Shown here in pieces: positions 19,401 through 28,392 of a stretch of 64,000 nucleotides of DNA; positions within the stretch are counted from its first letter, which is position 1, and every line of letters starts with the position of its first letter. The position numbers and the translations under genes are program-made. The DNA is from an uncultured Eubacteriales bacterium. Its GTDB lineage: Bacteria; Bacillota; Clostridia; Christensenellales; CAG-138. The stretch lies in NCBI GenBank assembly GCA_900544965.1, contig UQXE01000006.1:1-64000 (forward strand), given 5' to 3'. The notes beneath the pieces were generated by a model that was given only the letters and a program-made list of their open reading frames with translations, did no database searches and was not told where the DNA came from.

Positions 19401-19652
19401 CTGCTTTGCCCCATTTGGCTCACATAGCAAAAACAGTTCGTTTCCATCCTTATCATCACGTCCTATAGGAAAAAACATAGCGTTATTTTTAATCTTTAGC
19501 CTATTTTCCTTTTGTGCGGACAAGAATCCTTTTTTTAACAATGTTTTTGCATATCGTTCACTGCTTACGCCCGGAAGCATGGATACAAATTGCTCTAATA
19601 ATTTTTTGGGGACATAACACATTTGAAAAAGATCAGTTTCATTCAAATCCAT
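16437..19652 (-). CDS. Four-repeat protein with C-terminal DUF3825-like domain
   Basis: A 1071-residue cytoplasmic-looking protein with no signal peptide or membrane segment. Four copies of an unnamed 95-105-residue repeat lie at about 8-100, 245-350, 475-575 and 625-730. Each has an N-terminal helical part and then a core like FPLGR-D-x-G-x-PIY-L-C-P-N and PW---Y-G. Repeats 2 and 3 are the most alike (EIYDDLN, FPLGR). Ser/Asp/Glu-rich linkers of 50-145 residues separate them. The C-terminus (about 745-1060) resembles DUF3825: FPGRTLESWAYMGKWDETL, FILLQYLRYTFYRL, and a late PLCLLDD--ADVALVV segment. The start is set at MDLNETD, where AAAGGAG is well placed. The gene is monocistronic with its own promoter. 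Function unknown; the repeats suggest multivalent ligand binding. Confidence 0.8.
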   Translation of the reverse strand: MDLNETDLFQMCYVPKKLLEQFVSMLPGVSSERYAKTLLKKGFLSAQKENRLKIKNNAMFFPIGRDDKDGNELFLLCEPNGAKQEIPRPWLAVYVGSEPESRILNEAAMDFPDDITKNTDICLIDDKTKSDKFESLDSSSIGFHKGILSPLSGSSSKITDSAVLIDAVQSDKASSEDTDPEAGYQDEAGLFPDSFDEDYIGTVWALDPKDSVQTIDIPDNDDGNLSINDESKNFHSEVVRDIRDFCYVPQMVISKSIVSYTPARDTSSAWRLLQSAFKNAQQNNTLEIYDDLNAVIFPLGRSDRSNRPIYVLCKPNRNIGKQRWVISYVGPDPTLGFVRLPLSEHSNEEDVDLLNKPDNSQSETSALASDIDALEADSDIDTESASNVKVDKPDSIDSDADADMENDHLLPPSPDESMEETGEAAVAHQETALNGPPSDTEEQLIEEDSFTASDDEAKANENDLSSFGFAPQNTLNTLISHYSMGNESAAWSLLNSAFHSANKSGELEIYDDLNVSVFPLGRNDSAGKPIYVLCRPNANTGVNPAPWALTYIGSNPMIGSTRLPLSRALDESDAVKPVDEEIDIGENTEGPSEPLPETSPENEPMSRNEPVLVEKSESESMNLFESVRKFCGLRKEALDSLKCLFPSTVFSKEDAWQQLQFPFMKAQEEGTLELWEACAAFPAGRLDDMGRPIYIYCRRNNLRNQQPWMAMYAGAVLRDDAGCPYPASGNVMSSVPTATVNAQTLKKSRTKVFPGRTLESWAYMGKWDETLDALAELAQPEQWDFEGSAYCSKFILLQYLRYTFYRLDREKKVMQKLDDKGNGIFAAFNTGLVTRTYDDIYACFEPSKDGYSSPWRLRSFCIAGVDDGKVLLQHFQNPPEAARYYKSHSDLIYDVDLQLYTDYSHIILEHPERLPLEFIRYECNNTTTSRLVDEINLADNALVKERRYRELSDFLKNSPQLYNRLRNRMKDAIDLAVKRTRWNYKTAVPMYHPARDSMSLMLPLCLLDDETADVALVVQRNTVGNYQGQTILSLPMAYLDARQICRPDSDWLNPNRITPDNIDEEIEELQD

Positions 19653-19693
19653 CTCACTTTCTCCTTTATATTTTTTAACAAACATTAATCTAA

Positions 19694-19722
19694 ATTGTAG
19701 CATATGGATAATAGTTATGCAA
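19694..19722 (-). promoter_or_regulatory. Promoter of the DUF3825 protein gene
   Basis: On the minus strand, TTGCAT (19717-19722), a 17-base spacer and TACAAT (19694-19699) lie about 40 bases ahead of the start codon. Confidence 0.65.
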
Positions 19723-19884
19723 GATGGCGCTAAGTTGCGGGAAACGCTACAATTATGGTTATAATTTAGAGCATTTACAATGCCTGCGCTTCATCCAAAT
19801 ACTTTGACAGGATATATGGCTTCAAAAAGCATTGTGTTTATGGTATTATGATGTGGTAATTGCTATAACTTTGAAGGGGATTCT

Positions 19885-22332
19885 ATGGCGGCTAAGAACA
19901 ATAAAAACACGCGCAAAGCAAATGCGTGTAAAAAAGGCCCCGCTTCGCAGAAAAATGCAGGGTTGCGCATAAAATACGATATTATTGCTATATTGATCGT
20001 CGCTTTGGGCGTTTTTATTTGTGCTTCCATATTCTTTGACGGTGTAGGCGTTATTGGAAATGTATTGAAGGATGTTTTGTTAGGGATATTTGGAGTGGCG
20101 GGTTTTGCAATTCCATTCGCTTTGCTGGGAATGGGCTTTTATATGCTTTTTACGGCCAGCTCAGGCGTAAACAGGCGCAATGTGCTGATGATTGCTCTAA
20201 TATTAGTATCAATTATGTCCTTTATACATCTTGCCGCAAGACCGGCTGTATCCAATGATACCGTATGGGCTTACTATAAAGAAGCCTATTATTTGGGCGT
20301 TAAGGATCACCGCGGCGGCGGTGTAATAGGATCACTTCTAACCTATCCAATGCAGCTGCTTGTAGGGAAGGTAGGTTCATACGTTTTTTTCATGGCTTCT
20401 TTCCTAACCCTAACAATAGCGTTAACGAGGTTTTCCATTGGGAATGTTGCGGCAACGAAGATATTTAAAAAGGCGACTTATAAAACTTCAAAATCCAAGG
20501 TCACGTCAAGGAAAGAGGAACAAATCGTAGAAATAGACGATGTTGAATTATACAATAGTAAGAAGAAAAGGGACTTTATGGAGGAACTTGACGATATTAT
20601 AATATCCGCAGACGAACCAAGGAGAGGTCACAAAGATGACGTACTCACACCTTTAACCGATACAGTCTCTAAAAGGCATGACACCGATATTCAAATCCCC
20701 GACGCATACGACACAAGGTTTGATGCGAATGGGACGGATCAGCGGTTTCAAACGATCTATGAAGTGCCCGCCGAGGAAGAGCCATTACCAGTAATAGCAG
20801 AGGCAGTACCAGCTTCCGTATCCGGTGCCGCCGTCACTGCTGATGCCGAACAAGATTCAGGTCCATCAGGCGCTGCGATATATCAGCGCCCGCCTCTGAC
20901 ATTGCTGAAGCCCTCCGAGGAGACCTACAGCGTTGCGGATGAATCCGCCACCGAAAAGCGAAGGGTTCTTATGGATACGCTTTCCAGCTTCAATATAACG
21001 GGTAAAATTGTAAATACCAGCGTAGGACCAGCAATAACGCGTTTTGAGTTCCAACCGGACAAAGGCATACGTGTAAACCGTATAACTGCGCTGTCAAACG
21101 ATATAGCCCTTGCGCTGGCCGCCCCCAGAGTTAGAATTGAAGCGCCGATTCCAGGAAAAGCCGCTATAGGGTTTGAAGTTCCAAACAGGAATACCGCCGC
21201 CGTATTGCTTCGCGAGGTAATAGAGTCAAAGGAGTTCCAGTCGGCTAAGTCAACCGTTACGGTGGCTTTGGGTAAGGACATAGCGGGCTATGTCCTTACC
21301 GCCGATCTCGAGCGCATGCCGCACCTATTGATAGCCGGACAGACCGGTTCGGGCAAAAGCGTATGCATAAACAACATAATAATTAGCCTTGTATACAAAT
21401 CTGCGCCTGACGACCTGAAGATGATACTTATAGATCCAAAGGTAGTGGAATTAAGCGTATTCTCAGCACTGCCTCATCTTATGCGGCCTGTTGTCACCGA
21501 TCCTAAAAAGGCTGCCGGGGCGCTAAAGTGGGCTGTTCATGAAATGGAGCAGAGGTACAACAAGATGGCGAAGCGTAACGCCAGGGATCTCGCCCGCTAT
21601 AACGCGTTGCAGGATAATCCAGAGGACAAGCTTCCAAAACTTGTGATTATAATTGACGAGCTGGCGGATCTTATGATGGTTGCGGCAAAGGACGTGGAAG
21701 ACGCAATATGCAGAATTGCGCAGCTGGGACGCGCAGCCGGCATTCACCTAGTCGTTGCCACGCAGAGCCCAAGGACTGATATAATTACGGGCCTGATAAA
21801 GGCTAATATACCTTCCAGAATCGCTTTTGCCGTTACAAATGGAATTGATTCTAGAGTTATTCTCGACTGCATGGGCGCTGAAAAGCTGCTTGGGAAGGGG
21901 GATATGCTCTTCCATCCCAATGGCGCAAATAAGCCGATAAGAGCGCAGGGAGCATACGTATCCGATGAAGAGGTAGAGGCTGTAACCAGCTTTTTTGCCG
22001 AGCAGAACGTAATTCCAGATTATGACGCCGCCGCCATTGACGACAGCTTTGAGCCTAAAGCCGGCAATGCTCAAGGACAGGGACGTCAGGACGACGAGCT
22101 GCTGGGAGACGCCATAAAGGTATGCCTGGAAAACGGCGTCGCGTCAATTTCATTGCTCCAGCGCAGACTGCGAGTGGGCTATGCTCGAGCCGCAAGGCTT
22201 ATAGATATAATGGAACAGAAAAATTTTATCAGTGGCTTTGAGGGGAGCAAGTCACGCAAATTGCATATAACTCAATACGAGTATGAGCAAATGTTTGGAA
22301 CTGGAAAGGAAGGGGAGACGCTGGATGGATAA
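19885..22332 (+). CDS. ftsK: DNA translocase FtsK/SpoIIIE
   Basis: FtsK/SpoIIIE is a septal hexameric motor that pumps chromosomal DNA during division or sporulation. The 815 residues have about four N-terminal transmembrane segments (about 28-195), a variable linker rich in acidic residues, then the motor: Walker A GQTGSGKSVCIN, Walker B LVIIIDELADLMM and ATQSP. The C-terminal gamma winged helix (LQRRLRVGYARAARLIDIME) reads the orientation of DNA motifs. AAGGGG lies upstream of the ATG. Its last codons overlap rimO, beginning a rimO-pgsA-cinA-recA order shared with Bacillus. Whether it serves vegetative division or sporulation cannot be told here. Confidence 0.95.
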   Translation: MAAKNNKNTRKANACKKGPASQKNAGLRIKYDIIAILIVALGVFICASIFFDGVGVIGNVLKDVLLGIFGVAGFAIPFALLGMGFYMLFTASSGVNRRNVLMIALILVSIMSFIHLAARPAVSNDTVWAYYKEAYYLGVKDHRGGGVIGSLLTYPMQLLVGKVGSYVFFMASFLTLTIALTRFSIGNVAATKIFKKATYKTSKSKVTSRKEEQIVEIDDVELYNSKKKRDFMEELDDIIISADEPRRGHKDDVLTPLTDTVSKRHDTDIQIPDAYDTRFDANGTDQRFQTIYEVPAEEEPLPVIAEAVPASVSGAAVTADAEQDSGPSGAAIYQRPPLTLLKPSEETYSVADESATEKRRVLMDTLSSFNITGKIVNTSVGPAITRFEFQPDKGIRVNRITALSNDIALALAAPRVRIEAPIPGKAAIGFEVPNRNTAAVLLREVIESKEFQSAKSTVTVALGKDIAGYVLTADLERMPHLLIAGQTGSGKSVCINNIIISLVYKSAPDDLKMILIDPKVVELSVFSALPHLMRPVVTDPKKAAGALKWAVHEMEQRYNKMAKRNARDLARYNALQDNPEDKLPKLVIIIDELADLMMVAAKDVEDAICRIAQLGRAAGIHLVVATQSPRTDIITGLIKANIPSRIAFAVTNGIDSRVILDCMGAEKLLGKGDMLFHPNGANKPIRAQGAYVSDEEVEAVTSFFAEQNVIPDYDAAAIDDSFEPKAGNAQGQGRQDDELLGDAIKVCLENGVASISLLQRRLRVGYARAARLIDIMEQKNFISGFEGSKSRKLHITQYEYEQMFGTGKEGETLDG

Positions 22333-23623
22333 AATAGGGGTAATCTCGCTCGGCTGCTCAAAAAACAGGATAGATACCGAAATAATGCTAGATTTGCTAA
22401 AAAGCTCCGGCTTTAAATTTGTAAATGATCCTGCGGAAGCAGAAATTCTGATTGTGAATACATGCGGATTTATTGACGCTGCCAAGGAGGAATCGATTGA
22501 AAATATTTTGGAGATGGCTGGATATAAGACAAGCGGTAAATGCAGGCTGTTAGCCGTAACGGGCTGCCTAAGTCAGAGATATCCGGAAGAGCTTAAGGAG
22601 AGCCTTCCGGAGGTAGACCTTTTCTATGGGGTTAGGGACTATGAACAGTTGGCCGGAAGGCTAGCGGAGCTGTGTGGAAAGCCGGTTCCTCACGCATCGG
22701 GTTGCGGACGTGTTCTAACCACGCCGTCATTCAGGGCATACCTGCGAATCGCCGATGGCTGCGACAACAGGTGTACTTATTGCGCAATTCCAATTATAAG
22801 GGGCGGAAGAAGGAGCGTGCCCATGGACCGCCTATTGTCGGAAGCCAGGCTGCTTGCCCAAGGCGGCGTAAAGGAGCTTACGGTCGTCGCCCAGGATACC
22901 ACAAGCTATGGCGTAGATATCTATGGAAGGCCTATGATAAAGGATTTGCTCAACGAGCTTTCCAGAATTGATGGTTTTGTATGGATACGCCTCATGTACG
23001 CATATCCCAGCACTGTAACGGAAGAGTTGATAGACTCGATAATAAGCAATGACAAAATCCTGAACTATATGGATATTCCCATACAGCACATCAATCAGGA
23101 AGTGTTAAGAAGAATGAACCGCCATGGCTCTCGAGAACATATAGAACATATGGTTAAGTATATAAGAAGTGCGGAGCCTGAATTCATACTTCGCACTACG
23201 GCCATGGTTGGGTTTCCAGGCGAATCTGAAGACCAGTTTAAGGAGTTGCTCAACTTCCTTTGCGAAAACCCATTCAATAGGGTAGGCGCGTTCGCCTACT
23301 CGGCCGAGGATGGAACTATAGCGGCTGGATACACGGATCAGGTTGATGAAACAGTAAAGAACAGGCGCTTGAAAAGCCTGTATTCAGCACAGCAAAAGCT
23401 ATCTCTTGAATTTAACCGAAGAAGAGTTGGTAAAACGGAGCGCGTGCTGGTAGAATATATTGATAGCGGCCTTGCTTATTGCAGATCGTATGCCGAATCG
23501 CCCGAGCTGGACGGTTACATCATTGTGAAGGATACCGGCGACGCCCTTAGAGCAGGTGATTTTGCCGAAGTTGTTCTGAGGAGTGCGGAAGAATATGACA
23601 TATGGGGGGAGCTGACGAAATGA
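22325..23623 (+). CDS. rimO: Ribosomal protein S12 methylthiotransferase
   Basis: RimO adds a methylthio group to an Asp of ribosomal protein S12 by radical SAM chemistry. The 432 residues contain the N-terminal UPF0004 domain with its three cluster cysteines (LGCSKNR, VNTCGFID, TGCLSQR), the radical SAM motif CDNRCTYC and a C-terminal TRAM domain (about 370-432). The motif GFIDAAKEESI separates RimO from MiaB, which occurs elsewhere in this window. The start is ATG 22325, preceded by GGAAGGGGAG; it overlaps the ftsK stop by 8 bases. Confidence 0.95.
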   Translation: MDKIGVISLGCSKNRIDTEIMLDLLKSSGFKFVNDPAEAEILIVNTCGFIDAAKEESIENILEMAGYKTSGKCRLLAVTGCLSQRYPEELKESLPEVDLFYGVRDYEQLAGRLAELCGKPVPHASGCGRVLTTPSFRAYLRIADGCDNRCTYCAIPIIRGGRRSVPMDRLLSEARLLAQGGVKELTVVAQDTTSYGVDIYGRPMIKDLLNELSRIDGFVWIRLMYAYPSTVTEELIDSIISNDKILNYMDIPIQHINQEVLRRMNRHGSREHIEHMVKYIRSAEPEFILRTTAMVGFPGESEDQFKELLNFLCENPFNRVGAFAYSAEDGTIAAGYTDQVDETVKNRRLKSLYSAQQKLSLEFNRRRVGKTERVLVEYIDSGLAYCRSYAESPELDGYIIVKDTGDALRAGDFAEVVLRSAEEYDIWGELTK

Positions 23624-24159
23624 ATCTTCCTAATAAACTTACCCTAATACGAATTGCAATGATTCCAGTTTTTATTGCGTGTTTCTATATCCCTTATAGC
23701 TGGTGGAATTATTGCGCGTCGGCAATCTTCCTAATAGCTTATATTACGGATATAATTGATGGCAACTATGCCAGGAAACATGGGATAGTAACCGATTTTG
23801 GCAAACTTATGGACCCAATAGCGGATAAGCTGTTGACTTCAAGCGCATTGATCATGCTAGCCGGAAGGGGAATGCTGTCCCCTATACCAGCATTTATAAT
23901 AATTGCCCGGGAGTTCATCATTAGCGGCTTTAGAATGGTATCCGCCGGAAAGGGCAATATTATTTCGGCAAACTGGATAGGTAAGGTTAAAACCGTTTTG
24001 CAATGTGTGGCATTGCTGCTTATAATGCTTGAAAATCCAATATTTTCAGCATGGGGGATTCCTCTTGATAAGATAGTACTATGGATATCAGTAATTTTGG
24101 CGGTATGGTCCGCTGGCGATTATATAATCAAAAATAAAAGCGCATTAAATTTTAACTAA
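23620..24159 (+). CDS. pgsA: CDP-diacylglycerol-glycerol-3-phosphate phosphatidyltransferase
   Basis: PgsA makes phosphatidylglycerol phosphate, the committed step to phosphatidylglycerol and cardiolipin, at the membrane. The 179 residues carry the CDP-alcohol phosphotransferase signature: DIIDGNYARK, then TDFGKLMDPIADK. About four to six membrane helices are visible, including IPVFIACFYIPY at the N-terminus and IVLWISVILAVW near the end. The start is ATG 23620 with a 4-base overlap with rimO, the normal spacing for translational coupling. Confidence 0.93.
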   Translation: MNLPNKLTLIRIAMIPVFIACFYIPYSWWNYCASAIFLIAYITDIIDGNYARKHGIVTDFGKLMDPIADKLLTSSALIMLAGRGMLSPIPAFIIIAREFIISGFRMVSAGKGNIISANWIGKVKTVLQCVALLLIMLENPIFSAWGIPLDKIVLWISVILAVWSAGDYIIKNKSALNFN

Positions 24160-24171
24160 GGAAGTGACAAT

Positions 24172-25413
24172 ATGAATGCAGAGGTTATTACGGTCGGAAC
24201 AGAGATATTAATGGGCCAGATTTTAAATACAAATTCGCAATATATAGCCAACAAGCTGGCCGAATTGGGAATTTCGCATTACTATGACACAACAGTGGGT
24301 GATAACTGGGACAGGCTGTGCACTGCGATTGAAAACGCCTTGAGCAGATCTGATATAGTAATATTAACCGGAGGCTTAGGGCCCACCAGCGATGATATTA
24401 CCAAGGAGGCTGCAGCGCATGTAATGAAACGCGATCTGGTTCTTGACAGGCCGTCACTTGAAAAAATAAAGAATCATTTTAGCTCCCGCGGTAAGGTTAT
24501 GCCTGAAAACAATATAAAGCAGGCTATGCTGCCCGATGGTTGCATCATCTTAAAAAATGAAGTAGGAACAGCCCCAGGCTGCATAATCGAATCGGATAAT
24601 GGAACGGCTATACTCCTCCCAGGTCCCCCAAGGGAGATGAACCCCATGTTTGAGCACGGAGTATTGCCATACCTCGGGCGCATCAGCGATTCTATTCTAT
24701 ACACGCGTGTAATCCGTATATTCGGCATGGGTGAATCAGCGGTAGCTTCAATGATAAAGGATGTTATCGACAAGCAGACCAACCCAACGATAGCTCCATA
24801 CGTAAAACCAGGGGAAGTCACCCTGAGGGTTACTGCAAAATGCAATAATATTGACGAGGGTAAGGCGCTTGCCGAACCTGTAATTAAGGAGATTTGCTCC
24901 ATAATAGGAGAGGCGGTATATTCGACTGACGACGAGGGCCTAAACGAGGTTTGTTCAAGGATGTTGGCTGATAAGCAGCTAACGCTGGCTGTTGCGGAAA
25001 GCTGTACGGGCGGCATGTTGTCATCAGCGCTTGTCAGCGTTCCAGGCAGCTCACGCTGGTTTGTCGAGGGGGCGGTTACATATTCAAACGATTCCAAACT
25101 AAGGCGGCTGGGGGTAAAGCCCGATTCAGTTGCCCAGTTTGGGGCTGTCAGCCGTATAGTAGCCGCGCAGATGGCGGAGGGGGCACGGCTTAGTTCAGGC
25201 GCGGATATAGGAATATCAACTACAGGAATAGCGGGGCCTTGCGGCGGAATCGATAATAAGCCCGTGGGGCTTGTATACGTTGGGATTGCGGATTTAGATG
25301 GTACGTATGTTAAGGAGCTGAGATTAAATGGGTCAAGGGAACATATAAGAAACCTTGCCACGCTTAACGCGCTGGATTTGCTTAGAAGAAGATTATCTGA
25401 TTCGCAAGTATAA
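24172..25413 (+). CDS. cinA: CinA-family protein (competence/damage-inducible, NMN deamidase type)
   Basis: The 413 residues contain an N-terminal MoCF-binding-like domain (VITVGTEILMGQI, LTGGLGPTSDD, LPGPPREM; about 1-170) and a C-terminal CinA domain (about 255-410: VAESCTGGMLSSALVSVPGSS, GIAGPCGG, PVGLVYVG). The C-terminal domain in this family deamidates pyridine nucleotides such as NMN. AAGGAAGTG precedes the ATG. The cinA-recA neighbour pair is widely conserved in Firmicutes and often co-expressed in competence. Confidence 0.95.
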   Translation: MNAEVITVGTEILMGQILNTNSQYIANKLAELGISHYYDTTVGDNWDRLCTAIENALSRSDIVILTGGLGPTSDDITKEAAAHVMKRDLVLDRPSLEKIKNHFSSRGKVMPENNIKQAMLPDGCIILKNEVGTAPGCIIESDNGTAILLPGPPREMNPMFEHGVLPYLGRISDSILYTRVIRIFGMGESAVASMIKDVIDKQTNPTIAPYVKPGEVTLRVTAKCNNIDEGKALAEPVIKEICSIIGEAVYSTDDEGLNEVCSRMLADKQLTLAVAESCTGGMLSSALVSVPGSSRWFVEGAVTYSNDSKLRRLGVKPDSVAQFGAVSRIVAAQMAEGARLSSGADIGISTTGIAGPCGGIDNKPVGLVYVGIADLDGTYVKELRLNGSREHIRNLATLNALDLLRRRLSDSQV

Positions 25414-25416
25414 TGG

Positions 25417-25445
25417 ATGACAAAAACTAGAACAAATGTTATAAT
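25417..25445 (+). promoter_or_regulatory. recA promoter with overlapping LexA-box candidate
   Basis: A -35 of ATGACA (25417-25422), a 17-base spacer and a perfect TATAAT -10 (25440-25445) lie 40 bases ahead of recA. Across the spacer and -10 lies AGAACAAATGTTAT (25429-25442), close to the Firmicute LexA box GAAC-4-GTTC with one mismatch. Its core AACAAATGTT recurs at the lexA promoter in this window. Binding would block the -10. Confidence 0.72.
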
Positions 25446-25484
25446 AACATAAATGGTATGAAAGGATAATAAGGTCTAGGATAT

Positions 25485-26489
25485 ATGGAGAAGGAAAAGG
25501 CACTTGAGGCCGCGCTGGCACAAATTGAAAAGCAATTTGGCAAAGGGTCTATAATGAAGCTTGGCGACGCCGCGGCCCGAATAAATGTATCCACAATCCC
25601 AACCGGCTGTATCGAATTGGATTACGCTTTGGGTGTGGGAGGCGTGCCAAAGGGACGTATTATTGAAATATATGGGCCGGAATCTTCAGGAAAAACCACG
25701 ATTGCTCTGCATATAATAGCTGAGGCTCAAAAATTTGGCGGGACGGCAGCGTTTATTGATGCTGAACATGCCCTTGATCCGATATATGCGGGCAACCTTG
25801 GCGTTAACGTAAATGAGCTGTTCATCTCACAGCCGGATACGGGCGAGCAGGCGCTCGATATTGTCGAAATGCTCGTAAGGAGCGGCGCGATGGACGTTGT
25901 GGTTGTTGACTCAGTAGCCGCGCTCGTACCGAAGGCAGAACTTGAGGGGGATATGGGCGACTCTCATGTCGGACTTCTGGCCAGGCTTATGTCCCAGGCG
26001 TTGAGAAAGCTGACAGGTATAATCGGCAAGACGAATACAATATTGATCTTTATCAACCAGCTAAGGGAAAAGGTAGGCGTAATGTACGGCAACCCCGAAA
26101 CAACAACGGGCGGCCGCGCACTAAAGTATCACGCATCGGTAAGACTGGACGTGCGTAAAGTGGATACGATAAAAAATGGAAACGAGCTGGTTGGTAACCG
26201 TACGCGAATAAAGGTTGTTAAAAATAAGGTGGCGCCGCCATTCAAAATCGCTGAATTTGATATCATCTACGGGGAGGGAATTTCAAAGGAAGGCTCGCTT
26301 TTGGATCTTGCCGTCAACAAAAAGATAATATCTAAGACCGGAGCATGGTATTCATATGGGGATATGCGGCTAGCACAGGGGCGTGACAATGCCAGATTGT
26401 TTTTAAAGGATAATGCCGAGCTATGTGCCGAGATTGAGGGCAAGGTTAGAGACGCGCTTAACGAAGAAGCGGTTTTGGACCGAAAATAA
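25485..26489 (+). CDS. recA: Recombinase RecA
   Basis: RecA forms filaments on single-stranded DNA, drives strand exchange and activates LexA self-cleavage. The 334 residues show Walker A GPESSGKTT, Walker B VVVVDSVAALVP, the L1/L2 loop region (LMSQALRKLTG, FINQLREKVGVMYGNPETTTGG) and KVVKNKVAPPF. The length is on the short side because the acidic C-terminal tail is short. A ribosome binding site and a LexA-type control region lie upstream; there is no intein or frame break. Confidence 0.97.
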   Translation: MEKEKALEAALAQIEKQFGKGSIMKLGDAAARINVSTIPTGCIELDYALGVGGVPKGRIIEIYGPESSGKTTIALHIIAEAQKFGGTAAFIDAEHALDPIYAGNLGVNVNELFISQPDTGEQALDIVEMLVRSGAMDVVVVDSVAALVPKAELEGDMGDSHVGLLARLMSQALRKLTGIIGKTNTILIFINQLREKVGVMYGNPETTTGGRALKYHASVRLDVRKVDTIKNGNELVGNRTRIKVVKNKVAPPFKIAEFDIIYGEGISKEGSLLDLAVNKKIISKTGAWYSYGDMRLAQGRDNARLFLKDNAELCAEIEGKVRDALNEEAVLDRK

Positions 26490-26690
26490 GTTTTTATCAA
26501 TAAATATATAATACGACTATAAGGGCGTGATGTAGTCGCGTCCTTGACTTTTATTTTCAATAGCGGTACACTTAACGTGAGTGAATATGCTAGTATGTAG
26601 TGTGTACATAATGCGAATTATGGAATTAATCGTACATGCGGGCTAAAAACCCTCAGACTTTATATAGATTGACGGAGGTGTAGATTACCT

Positions 26691-28241
26691 TTGAACTGGC
26701 TGGATATTTTCATACCGGTTATTACAGGCGCGATTGCACTTGTCGCCGGAGCAACTGGCGGATATTATTATAGGCGCAATATAGCGGAGGCGAAGATAGG
26801 GAAGACCGAGGACGCCGTAAAAAAGCTGATTGAAGATGCTCAAAAGCGAGCTGAGACATTAAAGAAGGAGAAGATACTTGAGGCTAAGGAGGAAGTTTAC
26901 CGCATAAAAAGCGAAACCGAGCGTGAAAACCGTGATCGCAGAAACGAACTGCAGCGGCTTGAGCGCAGGCTTCAACAGAGGGAAGAGCTGCTGGATAATA
27001 AGTTTACCAGCATTGAGGTACGAGAGGAAGGCCTGAATAAGAAGCTAAAGGATGCCAGCGAGCTTGAAGCTAACATAAAGGAGCTTCACGAAAAGCAGAA
27101 GCAGGAACTTGAACGTATATCATCCATGACCAGGGAAGAGGCCAAGGACGTGATCATGGAATCGGTTGAGCGGGAGGCCAGGCATGACGCGGCAGTTTTG
27201 TTGCGTGAGATTGAGGCTAAGACCAAGGATGAGGCGGATAAGCGGTCGCGCAATATAATCACCCTGGCAATACAAAGATGTGCGGCTGATCATGTGGCTG
27301 AAACGACGGTTTCAGTTGTACCATTGCCCAGCGATGAGATGAAGGGCCGAATTATTGGACGCGAGGGAAGAAATATACGTACATTGGAAACAGCTACAGG
27401 CGTAGACCTAATAATCGACGATACTCCGGAGGCTGTTATCCTGTCCGGGTTTGATCCGGTTAGGAGAGAAGTGGCACGTATAGCGCTTGAAAAGCTAATT
27501 CTTGATGGGCGAATTCATCCGGCGCGCATTGAAGAGATGGTTGAAAAGGCCAGAAAAGAAGTAGACGTTAAGATACGGGAGGCCGGAGAGCAGGCCATAT
27601 TTGAGGTTGGAGTTCATGGACTGCATCACGAACTGATAAAACTTCTTGGCCGGCTGAGATACCGCACAAGCTATGGTCAAAATGTGCTCAAGCATTCCAT
27701 AGAGGTGGCCCATTTGGCCGGAATAATGGCAGCTGAAATTGGCGCGAACGTACCTTTAGCAAAGAGGGCGGGCTTGCTGCACGACATAGGAAAGGCTCTT
27801 GACCATGAAATTGAAGGTCCCCATATCCAGATAGGAGCGGATATAGCAAAGAAGTACCGTGAAAACAATCAGGTGGTTCACGCCATTATGGCTCATCACG
27901 GCGACATTGAAGCAACCACTATAGAGGCTGTGCTTGTACAGGCCGCCGACGCAATTTCCGCCGCCAGGCCTGGCGCAAGACGCGAGACCTTGGAGAATTA
28001 CATCAAGCGCCTTGAAAAGCTTGAGGATATCGCAAACTCATTCGAGGGGGTTGATAAATCGTTTGCCATACAGGCTGGACGAGAGGTTAGAATCCTGGTA
28101 AAGCCTGAAAATGTTAACGATGCGGATACTATCATTATGGCTAAAGAGATAGCAAAACGTATTGAATCCGAGCTGGACTATCCCGGTCAGATTAAGGTCA
28201 ATGTAATAAGGGAAACCCGGGCTGTTGAATTTGCAAAATGA
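26691..28241 (+). CDS. rny: Ribonuclease Y
   Basis: RNase Y is a membrane-anchored endoribonuclease that starts mRNA decay in Firmicutes. The 516 residues have one N-terminal transmembrane helix (IPVITGAIALVAGATGGYYY), a long charged coiled coil (about 30-205), a KH domain with GREGRNIR, and an HD domain with HSIEVAHL, LLHDIGKALDHE and AHHGD. It starts with TTG at 26691, with GGAGGTG ten bases upstream. It follows recA, as in many Bacillota, and is followed by a hairpin. Confidence 0.95.
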   Translation: MNWLDIFIPVITGAIALVAGATGGYYYRRNIAEAKIGKTEDAVKKLIEDAQKRAETLKKEKILEAKEEVYRIKSETERENRDRRNELQRLERRLQQREELLDNKFTSIEVREEGLNKKLKDASELEANIKELHEKQKQELERISSMTREEAKDVIMESVEREARHDAAVLLREIEAKTKDEADKRSRNIITLAIQRCAADHVAETTVSVVPLPSDEMKGRIIGREGRNIRTLETATGVDLIIDDTPEAVILSGFDPVRREVARIALEKLILDGRIHPARIEEMVEKARKEVDVKIREAGEQAIFEVGVHGLHHELIKLLGRLRYRTSYGQNVLKHSIEVAHLAGIMAAEIGANVPLAKRAGLLHDIGKALDHEIEGPHIQIGADIAKKYRENNQVVHAIMAHHGDIEATTIEAVLVQAADAISAARPGARRETLENYIKRLEKLEDIANSFEGVDKSFAIQAGREVRILVKPENVNDADTIIMAKEIAKRIESELDYPGQIKVNVIRETRAVEFAK

Positions 28242-28269
28242 TGTTAAGCGAAATATTAATATAATGTTT

Positions 28270-28298
28270 ACAGGTGGGCTTAACTGTCTGCCTGTTTT
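28270..28298 (+). terminator. Terminator after rny
   Basis: ACAGGTGGGC pairs with GTCTGCCTGT (ten pairs, three of them G-T) around a 6-nt loop, followed by TTTTCG. It lies about 30 bases past the rny stop. Confidence 0.5.
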
Positions 28299-28392
28299 CG
28301 TTCCACTGCATAATAAAATGATGCCTTTTGGTTTAGGACATAGCGTTGATGTATAGAATTAAATAAGCGATCGATAATGGGAGGAAAAGCAT

